10,070 bases of DNA, from positions 1 to 10,070 of the forward strand of contig WTIB01000032.1 of assembly GCA_011522905.1 (NCBI GenBank). Direction: 5' to 3'. The stretch comes from Crocinitomicaceae bacterium (lineage in GTDB: Bacteria > Bacteroidota > Bacteroidia > Flavobacteriales_D > Crocinitomicaceae). The notes beneath the pieces are model-generated. The model ran no database searches and was not told the origin of the DNA. It worked only from the letters and a program-made list of their open reading frames with translations. This document shows positions 1-8,300 of this stretch, one piece after another; within the stretch, counting starts at the first letter, position 1; each line of letters opens with the position of its first letter. The position numbers and the translations under genes are program-made.

Positions 1-1397
1 AGCATGGTCATGATAGGACTGATTAAATTAAAGAAGCAAAACATCCAATATGTTCCAGTAGCTACCCCGAGGGTTCCTGCGTGAAACGCACCACAGGTAT
101 TCCATGGAATTAGAGGCGAAGTAACCGTGCCTGAATCTTCTAAAGTCCTACTTAAGTTTTCAGGCTTCAAACCCCTGTTTTTAAATTCATTAGAAAACAT
201 TCTTCCTGGAACTACTATGGCCAAATATTGATCAGAAGTCGTCGCATTAAAAAAGATACAAGTACCAGCCGTTTTGGCAATTAACGAACCAGCAGATTCA
301 ACCTTACTCATAAAGCTTGAAGTAATTTTCTTAAGCATTCCCGTAACCTCCATTGCACCTCCAAAACACATCGAACAGATGACCAACCAAATGGTATTGA
401 GCATACCACTCATCCCTCCGGTCGACAACAAATCATTCACTGCAGCACTACCTGTTTCAATATTCGATTCTCCTGCGATGGTATTAAAGAAGGTTACATA
501 TGACGACATGAAATAATCATCGGTAATACCAGATAATTGATTAACAATAGTGGGTTGTGCAATGATTGCAGCGATCCCACCAGCTATTGTTCCGATAAAT
601 AAAGCAGGCAGGGCATCCCATTTCATCATGATTAATGCAACTACAACAACTGGAACTAAAAACAACCAGGGTGAAATCACAAAAGTTTGATTTAGGGTTT
701 CTTGCATGCTCTCTATACCTGCAATATCCGTTTTAGAATCTAATGATAGACCTAAAAATAAAAAGATTATTAAGGTAATGAGCAACGTAGGGATGGTCGT
801 ATACATCATATACCGAATATGTGTAAAAAGCTCTGTACCTGCCATAGCTGGAGCAAGGTTTGTTGTGTCTGATAAAGGAGACATCTTATCTCCAAAATAA
901 GCACCAGAAATTATGGCACCAGCGATCATACCTTCACTAATCCCCATAACACTACCAATTCCAAGTAAAGCCAAACCTACAGTTCCTATTGTACTCCATG
1001 AACTACCTGTCGCTAAAGCCACGATAGCACAAATCATACATGTAGCTACAAGAAAATAGCTCGGGCTCAATATATCAAGGCCATAATAGATCATCGTCGG
1101 AACAACTCCAGAGATCATCCAAGTACCGCTCAATGCACCAATAATTAATAAGATAAGAACTGCACCTAAGGATGAATTAATACTCTTAATCATCCCTTGT
1201 TGTATGGTTTTCCATGAGTATCCCTGCCCTATTCCAATGGCAGCGGCAATAACGGCACCAAAAAGCAATGCAATTTGATTGGGACCACCCGTGGCATCTC
1301 CCTCAAAAACATATACGTTAAAAGCCAGTAGCGCAATTAAGACGATTACAGGAATAAAAGCTTCTATAAATTTTGGAGCGCGCGTATTGTCTGACAT
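1..1397 (-). CDS. nhaC: Na+/H+ antiporter, NhaC family (C-terminus cut by window edge)
   Basis: This is a multi-pass inner-membrane secondary transporter of the NhaC family. Family knowledge says these exchange cytoplasmic Na+ for external H+; some relatives (MleN type) exchange malate and lactate, so the substrate is not proven. Reading leftward from the ATG at 1397-1395 gives 465 codons without a stop, and the frame runs off position 1. NhaC proteins are usually about 460-500 residues, so only a short tail is missing. Visible family motifs are GTWMISGVVPTMIYYG (91-106), ATGSSWSTIGTVG (129-141), GAYFGDKMSPLSDTTNLAP (165-183), NATTSDQY (384-391) and SPLIPWN (427-433), set among many hydrophobic helices. 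The ATG is chosen because MSDNTRAPKFIEAFIPV is a typical short polar head before helix 1. No Shine-Dalgarno sequence is present. The gene diverges from uvrA across 80 bp. Confidence 0.92.
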   Translation of the reverse strand, partial: MSDNTRAPKFIEAFIPVIVLIALLAFNVYVFEGDATGGPNQIALLFGAVIAAAIGIGQGYSWKTIQQGMIKSINSSLGAVLILLIIGALSGTWMISGVVPTMIYYGLDILSPSYFLVATCMICAIVALATGSSWSTIGTVGLALLGIGSVMGISEGMIAGAIISGAYFGDKMSPLSDTTNLAPAMAGTELFTHIRYMMYTTIPTLLITLIIFLFLGLSLDSKTDIAGIESMQETLNQTFVISPWLFLVPVVVVALIMMKWDALPALFIGTIAGGIAAIIAQPTIVNQLSGITDDYFMSSYVTFFNTIAGESNIETGSAAVNDLLSTGGMSGMLNTIWLVICSMCFGGAMEVTGMLKKITSSFMSKVESAGSLIAKTAGTCIFFNATTSDQYLAIVVPGRMFSNEFKNRGLKPENLSRTLEDSGTVTSPLIPWNTCGAFHAGTLGVATGTYWMFCFFNLISPIMTM

Positions 1398-1412
1398 ATT
1401 TACGTTTTGAGC

Positions 1413-1420
1413 CAAAAATA
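1413..1420 (-). promoter_or_regulatory. Candidate -7 box for nhaC (TATTTTTG)
   Basis: On the minus strand this reads TATTTTTG, a perfect match to the Bacteroidota -7 consensus TAnnTTTG. It ends 15 nt before the nhaC ATG, which would place transcription start about 12 nt upstream of the codon. No clear TTTG-type -33 box is visible at the expected distance, so the call rests on one element and its position in a short divergent intergenic region. Confidence 0.4.
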
Positions 1421-1465
1421 AGCATAATATTCTTTCACATCTGAACCCCATTTACCTTCATCTGT

Positions 1466-1473
1466 TATTTTTG
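1466..1473 (+). promoter_or_regulatory. Candidate -7 box for uvrA (TATTTTTG)
   Basis: This is a perfect TAnnTTTG match only 4 nt before the uvrA GTG codon. If used, transcription would begin almost at the start codon, giving a leaderless or near-leaderless mRNA. With one flanking base it forms an exact 9-bp inverted repeat with the nhaC box (1413-1421 against 1465-1473). No convincing -33 element is seen. Confidence 0.35.
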
Positions 1474-1477
1474 TAAG

Positions 1478-4240
1478 GTGAAAGATTCAATAGAAATTAA
1501 AGGGGCCAGGGTCCATAATCTAAAGAACATTGATGTTGAGATTCCGCATGGATCATTCACTGTAATTACTGGAGTATCGGGCTCTGGTAAAACATCCTTG
1601 GCATTTGATACGATTTTTGCTGAAGGACAAAGGCGATTTATTGAAAGTATGTCGTCCTATGCCCGTCAATTTTTAGGAAAACTGGAAAAACCTGAAATGG
1701 ATTACATTAAGGGTATAGCACCATCTATTGCGATACAACAAAAAGTGATTTCCTCAAACCCCAGATCCACTGTTGGAACAACTACGGAAATTTATGATTA
1801 TTTGAAATTGTTGTATTCCAGAGTAGGTAATACATACGATCCAAAAACAGGAGAAAAAGTGATTAAACACTCCTCAATGGATGTTTTAAATCACCTAAAA
1901 AGCTTGCCAAAAAATAGCAAAATAGCACTATTATCACCTGTAAAATTACATTATAAAGAACCATCACAATTATTTGTAAAAGAAGTATTTAAAAGATTTT
2001 ATTTAAATAATAAATTCCTTAATATAGATGACTTTAAATTTAGCACTAAAGATGAACTATTTCTCGTCATTGATCGCATCAAAACTGATTTCTCTGAGGA
2101 GGAAAATGAGAGCCGTATACTGGACTCGATAGAACTTGCTTTCAATGAAGGCCATGGACATTGTCATGTACTTGATCCATCTGACCATTCTCAAGTTGTT
2201 TTCAATAAGAAATTTGTGAATCGGGGTGTTGAGTTCCAAGAACCATCTTTACACTTCTTCGCTTTTAATAATCCTTTTGGTGCTTGTAAAACCTGCGAAG
2301 GCTTTGGAAAAGTATTGGGCATAGATGAAAATTTAGTTATCCCGAACAGAGATTTAAGTGTTTATGAAGGGGCCATTGCTCCTTGGAAAGGTGAAGTTAT
2401 GGGTGAAAATTTAAGAAAGCTTACCCTCCATGCTTCAAAATTTAATTTTCCCATACATAGAGCTATAAAAGACCTCAGTGAAGCTGAGTATCAGCTATTA
2501 TGGGATGGGAATGAATACTTTAAGGGATTACATGACTTCTTTAAAAAAGTGGAAAGAAAAACCTACAAGATTCAATACAGGGTGATGCTTTCGAGGTATA
2601 GAGGCCGCACAAATTGTCATGAATGCAAAGGAACTAGGCTAAGAGGAGATGCCTCTTACGTTAAAATAAACGGAAAATCCATTCAAGATCTCGTTCTACT
2701 TCCCGTGTCAGAAACTTTGGCCTTCTTTAAGGACCTGAAAGATCACATTGAAGAAAATGCCGTTAGTAAGCGAATTCTACCTGAAATCATTAATAGATTG
2801 ACTTATTTATGTGACGTTGGATTGGGTTATTTAACACTGAATAGACAGGCGAATACACTATCTGGCGGAGAATCACAGCGGATTCATTTAGCCACATCTT
2901 TAGGAAGTGCACTTGTTGGCTCCATTTACATTTTAGACGAGCCATCCATAGGATTACACCCAAAGGATACTGAAAACCTCATAAAAGTCCTTAAACAGCT
3001 TCAGAAGGCCGGAAATACCTTAATCATAGTTGAACATGAAGAAGAAATTATGAGAGCTGCCGACCGAATTATTGATATTGGACCTAAAGCGGGGACGTTT
3101 GGAGGAGAAATCATATTTAATGGAACGCATAAGAATCTTATGAAAAGTAAAAATAGTCTAACCGGAGATTATTTGAATAAGATTAAAGTAATTCCAGTAC
3201 CCACTGAAAGAAGAGTGCTAAAGAATAAAATAACCATAGAAGGCGCCAAACAATACAATCTCAAGAACTTCAACTTGGATATACCACTCAATGGACTCGT
3301 TTGTGTAACAGGGGTTTCAGGTTCTGGAAAATCTTCATTAATCGGGGATATTCTGTATCCTGCTCTTCGTAAAAAAATGGGAATCAGTAATGATGTTCAA
3401 GGCAAGTACTCCGATCTCAAGGGAGACATTGGTAAACTAAAGCAGGTTGAATTCATTGATCAAAATCCAATCGGTAAATCATCAAGAAGCAACCCCATTA
3501 CCTATGTAAAAGCGTTTGACGATATCAGAGACTTATACTCTAGACAAAAGTTGGCAAAATTAAGGGGATACAAACCTGGTTTCTTTTCATTTAATGTACA
3601 AGGTGGTCGATGTGAAATGTGCGAAGGAGAAGGAACGATAACCGTGGAAATGCAGTTCATGGCAGATATTCATTTGCAATGCGAAAACTGTAAAGGAAAA
3701 CGATACAAGAAAGAAACACTGGAAATCGATTACAGGGATAAGAATATTCATGAGCTTCTTGAGATGAGCTTAACAGAGGCACTGGAGTTCTTCAAGGAAA
3801 GTACGGATCGAATCGAAAAAAAGATTGTGACAAAAATTCAGCCCCTCGTGGATGTTGGCCTTGGGTATTTGAAGGTCGGACAATCCTCAAGCACCATGAG
3901 TGGTGGAGAAGCTCAGAGAATCAAACTTGCTTCGTTTTTAGCCAAAGGAAAAAATGCCCAACCTACCCTATTTATTTTTGATGAACCCACAACCGGTCTG
4001 CATTTTTATGATATCGAAAAATTGATATTGGCTTTCAATGCATTGATTGACCTTGGCCACAGCATTATTGTCATAGAGCATAACGTTGAAGTCATTAAAT
4101 GCGCGGACCACATCATTGATCTTGGACCAGAAGGAGGACAAAATGGCGGACATATTTTATTTGAAGGCACACCGGAGGAATTGACCAAAATAAAGAAGAA
4201 CGAAACATCTCGTTTTTTAAAGAAGTTACTTGTTGAGTGA
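1478..4240 (+). CDS. uvrA: Excinuclease ABC subunit A (UvrA), variant form
   Basis: This is the damage-recognition ATPase of cytoplasmic nucleotide excision repair; it loads UvrB onto lesions. The 920 residues (usual length about 940) show the duplicated ABC layout. The first half has Walker A GVSGSGKTS (32-40), Cys pairs C270/C273 and C380/C383, signature LSGGE (461-465) and Walker B ILDEP (D487, E488). The second half has Walker A GVSGSGKSS (612-620), zinc-finger Cys pairs C712/C715 and C735/C738, signature MSGGEAQR (807-814) and Walker B IFDEP (D835, E836). The GTG start is forced: an in-frame TGA lies at 1442-1444 with no other start codon between. One oddity is that the CPxCG pair usual just after the RVG motif, at the start of the UvrB-binding insertion, is replaced by YDPKTG. 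This may be a Bacteroidota-type paralogue rather than the only UvrA of the genome. Confidence 0.95.
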   Translation: MKDSIEIKGARVHNLKNIDVEIPHGSFTVITGVSGSGKTSLAFDTIFAEGQRRFIESMSSYARQFLGKLEKPEMDYIKGIAPSIAIQQKVISSNPRSTVGTTTEIYDYLKLLYSRVGNTYDPKTGEKVIKHSSMDVLNHLKSLPKNSKIALLSPVKLHYKEPSQLFVKEVFKRFYLNNKFLNIDDFKFSTKDELFLVIDRIKTDFSEEENESRILDSIELAFNEGHGHCHVLDPSDHSQVVFNKKFVNRGVEFQEPSLHFFAFNNPFGACKTCEGFGKVLGIDENLVIPNRDLSVYEGAIAPWKGEVMGENLRKLTLHASKFNFPIHRAIKDLSEAEYQLLWDGNEYFKGLHDFFKKVERKTYKIQYRVMLSRYRGRTNCHECKGTRLRGDASYVKINGKSIQDLVLLPVSETLAFFKDLKDHIEENAVSKRILPEIINRLTYLCDVGLGYLTLNRQANTLSGGESQRIHLATSLGSALVGSIYILDEPSIGLHPKDTENLIKVLKQLQKAGNTLIIVEHEEEIMRAADRIIDIGPKAGTFGGEIIFNGTHKNLMKSKNSLTGDYLNKIKVIPVPTERRVLKNKITIEGAKQYNLKNFNLDIPLNGLVCVTGVSGSGKSSLIGDILYPALRKKMGISNDVQGKYSDLKGDIGKLKQVEFIDQNPIGKSSRSNPITYVKAFDDIRDLYSRQKLAKLRGYKPGFFSFNVQGGRCEMCEGEGTITVEMQFMADIHLQCENCKGKRYKKETLEIDYRDKNIHELLEMSLTEALEFFKESTDRIEKKIVTKIQPLVDVGLGYLKVGQSSSTMSGGEAQRIKLASFLAKGKNAQPTLFIFDEPTTGLHFYDIEKLILAFNALIDLGHSIIVIEHNVEVIKCADHIIDLGPEGGQNGGHILFEGTPEELTKIKKNETSRFLKKLLVE

Positions 4241-4258
4241 TTCATGAATATCATTGAC

Positions 4259-4266
4259 TACATTTG
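4259..4266 (+). promoter_or_regulatory. Candidate -7 box for cmk (TACATTTG)
   Basis: This is a perfect TAnnTTTG match in the 32-bp gap after uvrA, ending 6 nt before the cmk GTG. It would give a transcript with a leader of only a few bases. A TTG at 4233-4235, inside the end of uvrA, could be a -33 element but its spacing is slightly long. cmk may also be read through from uvrA, since no terminator hairpin lies between them. Confidence 0.35.
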
Positions 4267-4272
4267 TTATAA

Positions 4273-4965
4273 GTGAAAAAGAAAATAACCATAGCCATTG
4301 ACGGGCATTCAGCATGCGGCAAAAGCACTTTAGCAAAAGGTTTAGCAAAAGCCCTGAGTTATAGATATGTGGACTCAGGTGCCATGTACAGAGGAGCCAC
4401 ATTATATGCGCTAGAAAACGATTGCTTTGAGAAGGAATTGGATGAAGCTAAGTTCATACATATTCTTGATGATTTTCAGCTGGATTTCAAAATCATTTCT
4501 GGGATCAATTCTCTTTTTTTAAACGGAGAAAACGTCGAAAACGAAATTAGACAACCCCATATTGCAGAGCGGGTTTCCAAGGTGGCAAGAATCAAAAAAG
4601 TGCGGCGAAAAATGGTTGCACAACAGAAAAAATGGGGAAAAAACGGTGGAATTGTCATGGACGGAAGGGATATTGGCTCTGTTGTATTTCCTGATGCCGA
4701 ACTCAAATTATTTGTCACAGCCTCCGTAGATGTGCGTACGCAGCGAAGATTAAACGAGCTCAAAAATAATGGTGTCACACAAAATTTTGATGAAGTAAAA
4801 AATAACCTTTCAGAAAGAGATTATTTGGACTCTACCCGCAAAGAAAGTCCGCTTATTCAAGTCGAAGATGCCATTGTTTTAGACAACTCGGAACTCTCAA
4901 TTGAAGAACAACTTGATTGGGCCTTGGCCAAGGTAAATGAAATTTTAAATACACCCCCTCGCTAA
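4273..4965 (+). CDS. cmk: Cytidylate kinase (CMP/dCMP kinase)
   Basis: This cytoplasmic enzyme phosphorylates CMP and dCMP with ATP to give CDP and dCDP in pyrimidine nucleotide salvage and recycling. The 230 residues match the family's usual 220-230. The P-loop is GHSACGKST (11-19), followed by the CMP-binding segment VDSGAMYRG (33-41), the MDGRDIGSVVFPDA block (129-142), the lid-region motif RDYLDSTRKESPL (182-194) and LDNS (203-206). All the expected motifs are intact. The GTG start is certain in practice because an in-frame TAA (4270-4272) lies directly before it and the next ATG codes for residue 38, inside the CMP-binding motif. It follows uvrA by 32 bp on the same strand and has its own candidate promoter box. 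Confidence 0.96.
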   Translation: MKKKITIAIDGHSACGKSTLAKGLAKALSYRYVDSGAMYRGATLYALENDCFEKELDEAKFIHILDDFQLDFKIISGINSLFLNGENVENEIRQPHIAERVSKVARIKKVRRKMVAQQKKWGKNGGIVMDGRDIGSVVFPDAELKLFVTASVDVRTQRRLNELKNNGVTQNFDEVKNNLSERDYLDSTRKESPLIQVEDAIVLDNSELSIEEQLDWALAKVNEILNTPPR

Positions 4966-5010
4966 ATTGAATTTCTACGTTTCTTAAAAAAAACAATTAA
5001 AAATTTGATT

Positions 5011-5388
5011 ATGATATCTCCTACTACATCAGCACGCGTATTCTTTATTTCACTAATAGTTACTTGCAGTGTATTGCTCATTAGTAGCTGTTCAAAACAT
5101 GCCAAAAAAGTGAAAGGCAATTATACCGGAACGCTATCAATTAATGACACCGTAATGTCGAACAATGTAAACGTAAATATTGATGAAGTAGAGAATAATG
5201 TAATATCCATAAGCTCAAATTACTTCAATACATATTTTGTTGAAATTGATAAAAATCGATACTTCAATTCTTTAACTTATTATTCCGTGGAAGATGATGA
5301 GACCATTGAAATTAGCAATCATGGAGATATCTTATTGATCCATAGTCAAGACGGAGAGGAATTTATTTTTACTGGAAATCGTAATTGA
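5011..5388 (+). CDS. Small predicted lipoprotein, function unknown
   Basis: I do not recognise a named family. The ATG at 5011 gives 125 residues; a TTG two codons earlier is a possible but less likely start. The N-terminus is a lipoprotein signal: a hydrophobic stretch VFFISLIVTCSVLLISSC ending in the lipobox ISSC, with C27 as the predicted lipidated residue. The residues after it (SKHAKKVKG) are basic, unlike the acidic lipoprotein export signals known in Bacteroidota, so a periplasm-facing location is more likely than surface display (inference). The mature part (about 98 residues) is rich in short alternating polar and hydrophobic segments beginning GNYTGTLSIND, suggesting a small beta-sheet fold. 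The leader is A/T-rich with no Shine-Dalgarno sequence. A one-mismatch -7 box (TACGTTTC) is at 4976-4983. The gene converges on the giant repeat gene with a 3-bp gap. Confidence 0.75.
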   Translation: MISPTTSARVFFISLIVTCSVLLISSCSKHAKKVKGNYTGTLSINDTVMSNNVNVNIDEVENNVISISSNYFNTYFVEIDKNRYFNSLTYYSVEDDETIEISNHGDILLIHSQDGEEFIFTGNRN

Positions 5389-5391
5389 TTT

Positions 5392-8300
5392 TTACCTCAC
5401 GAGTGTAATATGTCCTGTAAGCTGATAGGTTCTTTGGTCGTACCATTTGAAAGACAGCTTCCATGTATAGATTCCATCTTGAGCTATATTTCCACTATTG
5501 TTGACTATACCATTCCACCCTTGTGTTACCTGATCTGTTGCAAAGATGAGCTCACCCCATCTGTTGAAGATTTCCAGGTTGTAACGATCCACATAGTCAG
5601 GACTTGAGAACACGGGTATCCATACCTCGTTGATGTTGTTTCCATCTGGCGTAAAGCTATTCGGTGCAAAGAAGAAAGGATCATTTCTAAAGATGACTAT
5701 TCCTGAGGTGCTATCGATACACCCTTCATCACTGTATGCTGTCAATGTCACTACAAAAGTATCAAGCACATTGGGCTCATAGGTATACGCTCCAGGCTCA
5801 AAGAATCCATAATCCTGAGGAGAGTCACCCATATTCCACACATACATACTTGCCCCAACAGATGTATTGGTAATTTCTGTGGTAGGTGTTTCCGGGAAGA
5901 GTACCTGAGGCTCAATATTCATTCCTGCAGTAGGTGTCTGATACACCGTAATAAAGTCAGTATAGGTCACATCATTAAAACACCCATTATCGTCATATGC
6001 CGTAAGTGAAACAGAATATATTCCTCCCTCTTCATAAGTGTTTATAACATCCTCACATCCACTAAAGGTATTTCCATCTCCAAAGTCCCACTGACAATCC
6101 GCTGTTGCATTCGAGGTGTTTGTGAACTCCACAGTAAATGGACTACATCCAGCGAGGCTATCCACATCAAAAGAAATCTGTAGCTCTGGTGGTTCATCTA
6201 AAAAGATATCTAGTGCAAAATAACACCCTAAGGAGTCGTAAATCTCCACACTATAGTTTCCTGTAGTTAGAGAGTCGATGGATACCGTTGTATCTCCAGT
6301 ATTCCACAGGTAAGAATAATCCGGTGTTCCTCCCGAAGGAATCAATGTGAGCGAACCATCGGCATATTCAAAGCACGACGGTTGTACATCTACATATACT
6401 GAAGTAAGAGGCCCTGCAGGTTCTGTCACTACTGCTGTTTCTGCATACGTACAGTTATTGGAATCCAATACATTGAGCACATATCCATCTGCAGGCAGTG
6501 AATCAATAAAGAGTGTAGTATCTGCTATTGGGAAATCCCAGAACCAGCTATAAGGTCCCGTTCCTCCGCTGATTACTGCAGAAACATCTCCTGTAGAATC
6601 TCCAAAGCAAGCCACATTGAGAATCGTGAATTCAATATCAATAGGTGCTGCAGGTTCTGTGAGTATGACCGTCAGTGAATCACTACATAGTAAAGAATCT
6701 GTCACAAGCACACCATAGGTTCCAAAAGGAAGCCCTGTAAGGTCCTCATCTGCAGATAAACCATTGTTCCAATCGAATACATATCCCGTTGTAGCAGGTG
6801 TTCCTCCTGTAACGGTCAAGTCAATTTCTCCTGTAAAGTCTCCAAAGCAAAGAATATCCACCTGTGTGGCACTCAGAGCAATAGGTGCTGCAGGCTGATC
6901 AATGAACATACTCAATGAATCTACACATAGATTATCATCCGTTACAATTACCTGATAGCTTCCTGTAGGAATATCTGTGATGTCTTCTGTAAGCTCTCCA
7001 TTACTCCAGCTAAAGCTGTAAGCAACAGTTCCTCCTGTTACGGTAAGATCAATAGATCCTGTAGAGTCTCCAAAGCAAGCCACATTAATGGAGTCAGCAC
7101 TCAAGGCAAGAGGCGCCAATGGCTCAGTAATGGTTACAGTATATGGATTCTCACAGTTATTACTGTCCGTAATGATCAAATCATAGGTTCCCACAAAAAG
7201 GCTGTCAAGGTCTTGTGTGGTATCTGCGGTATTCCATAAATAGCTGTATGGGGGCATTGCTCCTATTACAGTCAAATCTATTGTAGCATCATTCCCTCCA
7301 AAACAGCTCACGTTGGTTTGTACATGCGTGATGCCTATTTCTGTTGGAGAAGTAATTACTGTATCAATAACGAGTACACAAAGGTTATTATCGGTTACGG
7401 TCAAAGTGTAGGAACCATTTGCCAAGCTGTCGATATCTTCGGTCGTTTCACCATTCGACCAAGCATAACTATAAGGTATTGTTCCTCCACTAATGGTCGC
7501 ATCAATAATACCAAAAGACTCTCCAAAGCAGAGATTATCGGTTACAATAAGCGTATCTGATAGAGGTGCTGATGGTTGATTGATGGTGGTATTGGTCACA
7601 AAAGTACAGCCATTGGTATCTGTTACTGTCACTTCATAGAATCCCGAAGGAAGACCATTCACTGTCGATGTAATGTCTCCAGTATTCCACAAATAGCTAT
7701 AAACCAGCATTCCTCCCTGAGCAGTAACCGAAACACTTCCTGTAGAGTCTCCAAAGCACAACACATCAACAGAATCTGCTACTGCAGTAAGCAGAGGAGG
7801 CTCTGTAACAGTGACTGTTGCAGAATCAATACATCCTAGTGAATCTGTTACCACTACGGTATAATCACCAATCGGAAGTCCTGTAATCGTATCTGTAGTT
7901 TCTCCATTGGACCACAAATAAGCATATGGAGCTGTTCCTCCAGAGGCTTCAACGGATGCAATACCATTGGACTCTCCAAAACACAATACTGCAGTCATTT
8001 CTGTAGTAAGCGATAAAGGTGCCAAAGGCTCTGTGAGTGTAATGGTATCTGATGCAAAGCATCCCTTGGAATCTTCTACCTCTACAATGTAAACTCCGAT
8101 AAAGAGATCGCTAAGATCTTCGGTTAAAGCGGCATTACTCCACTCATAGGTATAACCTCCATTACCACCAGTAACCGTAATATCTATAAAACCATCATTT
8201 CCTCCAAAGCAGGAAATATTACCCGAAGTGTCGGCTATTGTAACAGGCTCTGCGGGCTGGTCTACTAAAAAGGTTTGCTCTTCAATACATCCATTATCGT

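Larger units (their letters stand above)
1413..1473. repeat. Exact 9-bp inverted repeat in the nhaC/uvrA divergent region
   Basis: CAAAAATAA at 1413-1421 is the exact reverse complement of TTATTTTTG at 1465-1473. The two arms contain the candidate -7 boxes of the two divergent genes, so the symmetry is most simply two outward-facing promoters rather than an operator. The remaining part of the 80-bp gap shows no further structure. Confidence 0.45.

Noticed and set aside
274..900. Plus-strand open frames at 274-516 and 706-900.
   Set aside because: They are antisense to the conserved NhaC membrane-protein frame and have no independent support.
1398..1477. A riboswitch or sodium-responsive regulatory RNA upstream of nhaC.
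   Set aside because: The leader would be only about 12 nt and the whole gap is 80 bp shared by two genes, so there is no room or structure for one.
2057..4778. Minus-strand open frames inside uvrA and cmk (2057-2239, 3968-4153, 4006-4254, 4476-4778).
   Set aside because: They overlap strongly conserved coding sequence on the other strand and resemble no protein family.
5005..5007. TTG as an earlier start for the small lipoprotein.
   Set aside because: The ATG two codons later is a better start and gives a standard lipoprotein signal; the difference does not change the product.
5389..5391. A bidirectional terminator between the convergent lipoprotein and adhesin genes; AAATC and GATTT near 5376-5391 could pair.
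   Set aside because: The stem is only five A/T-rich pairs plus possible G-T wobbles, with no GC-rich core, so it is too weak to call.
7318..7839. Open frames on the plus strand (7318-7560, 7576-7839, also 5410-5607, 6347-6553, 8774-8992) opposite the giant gene.
   Set aside because: They lie antisense to a clearly coding repeat array, show no recognisable domains, and arise from its repeated codon composition.
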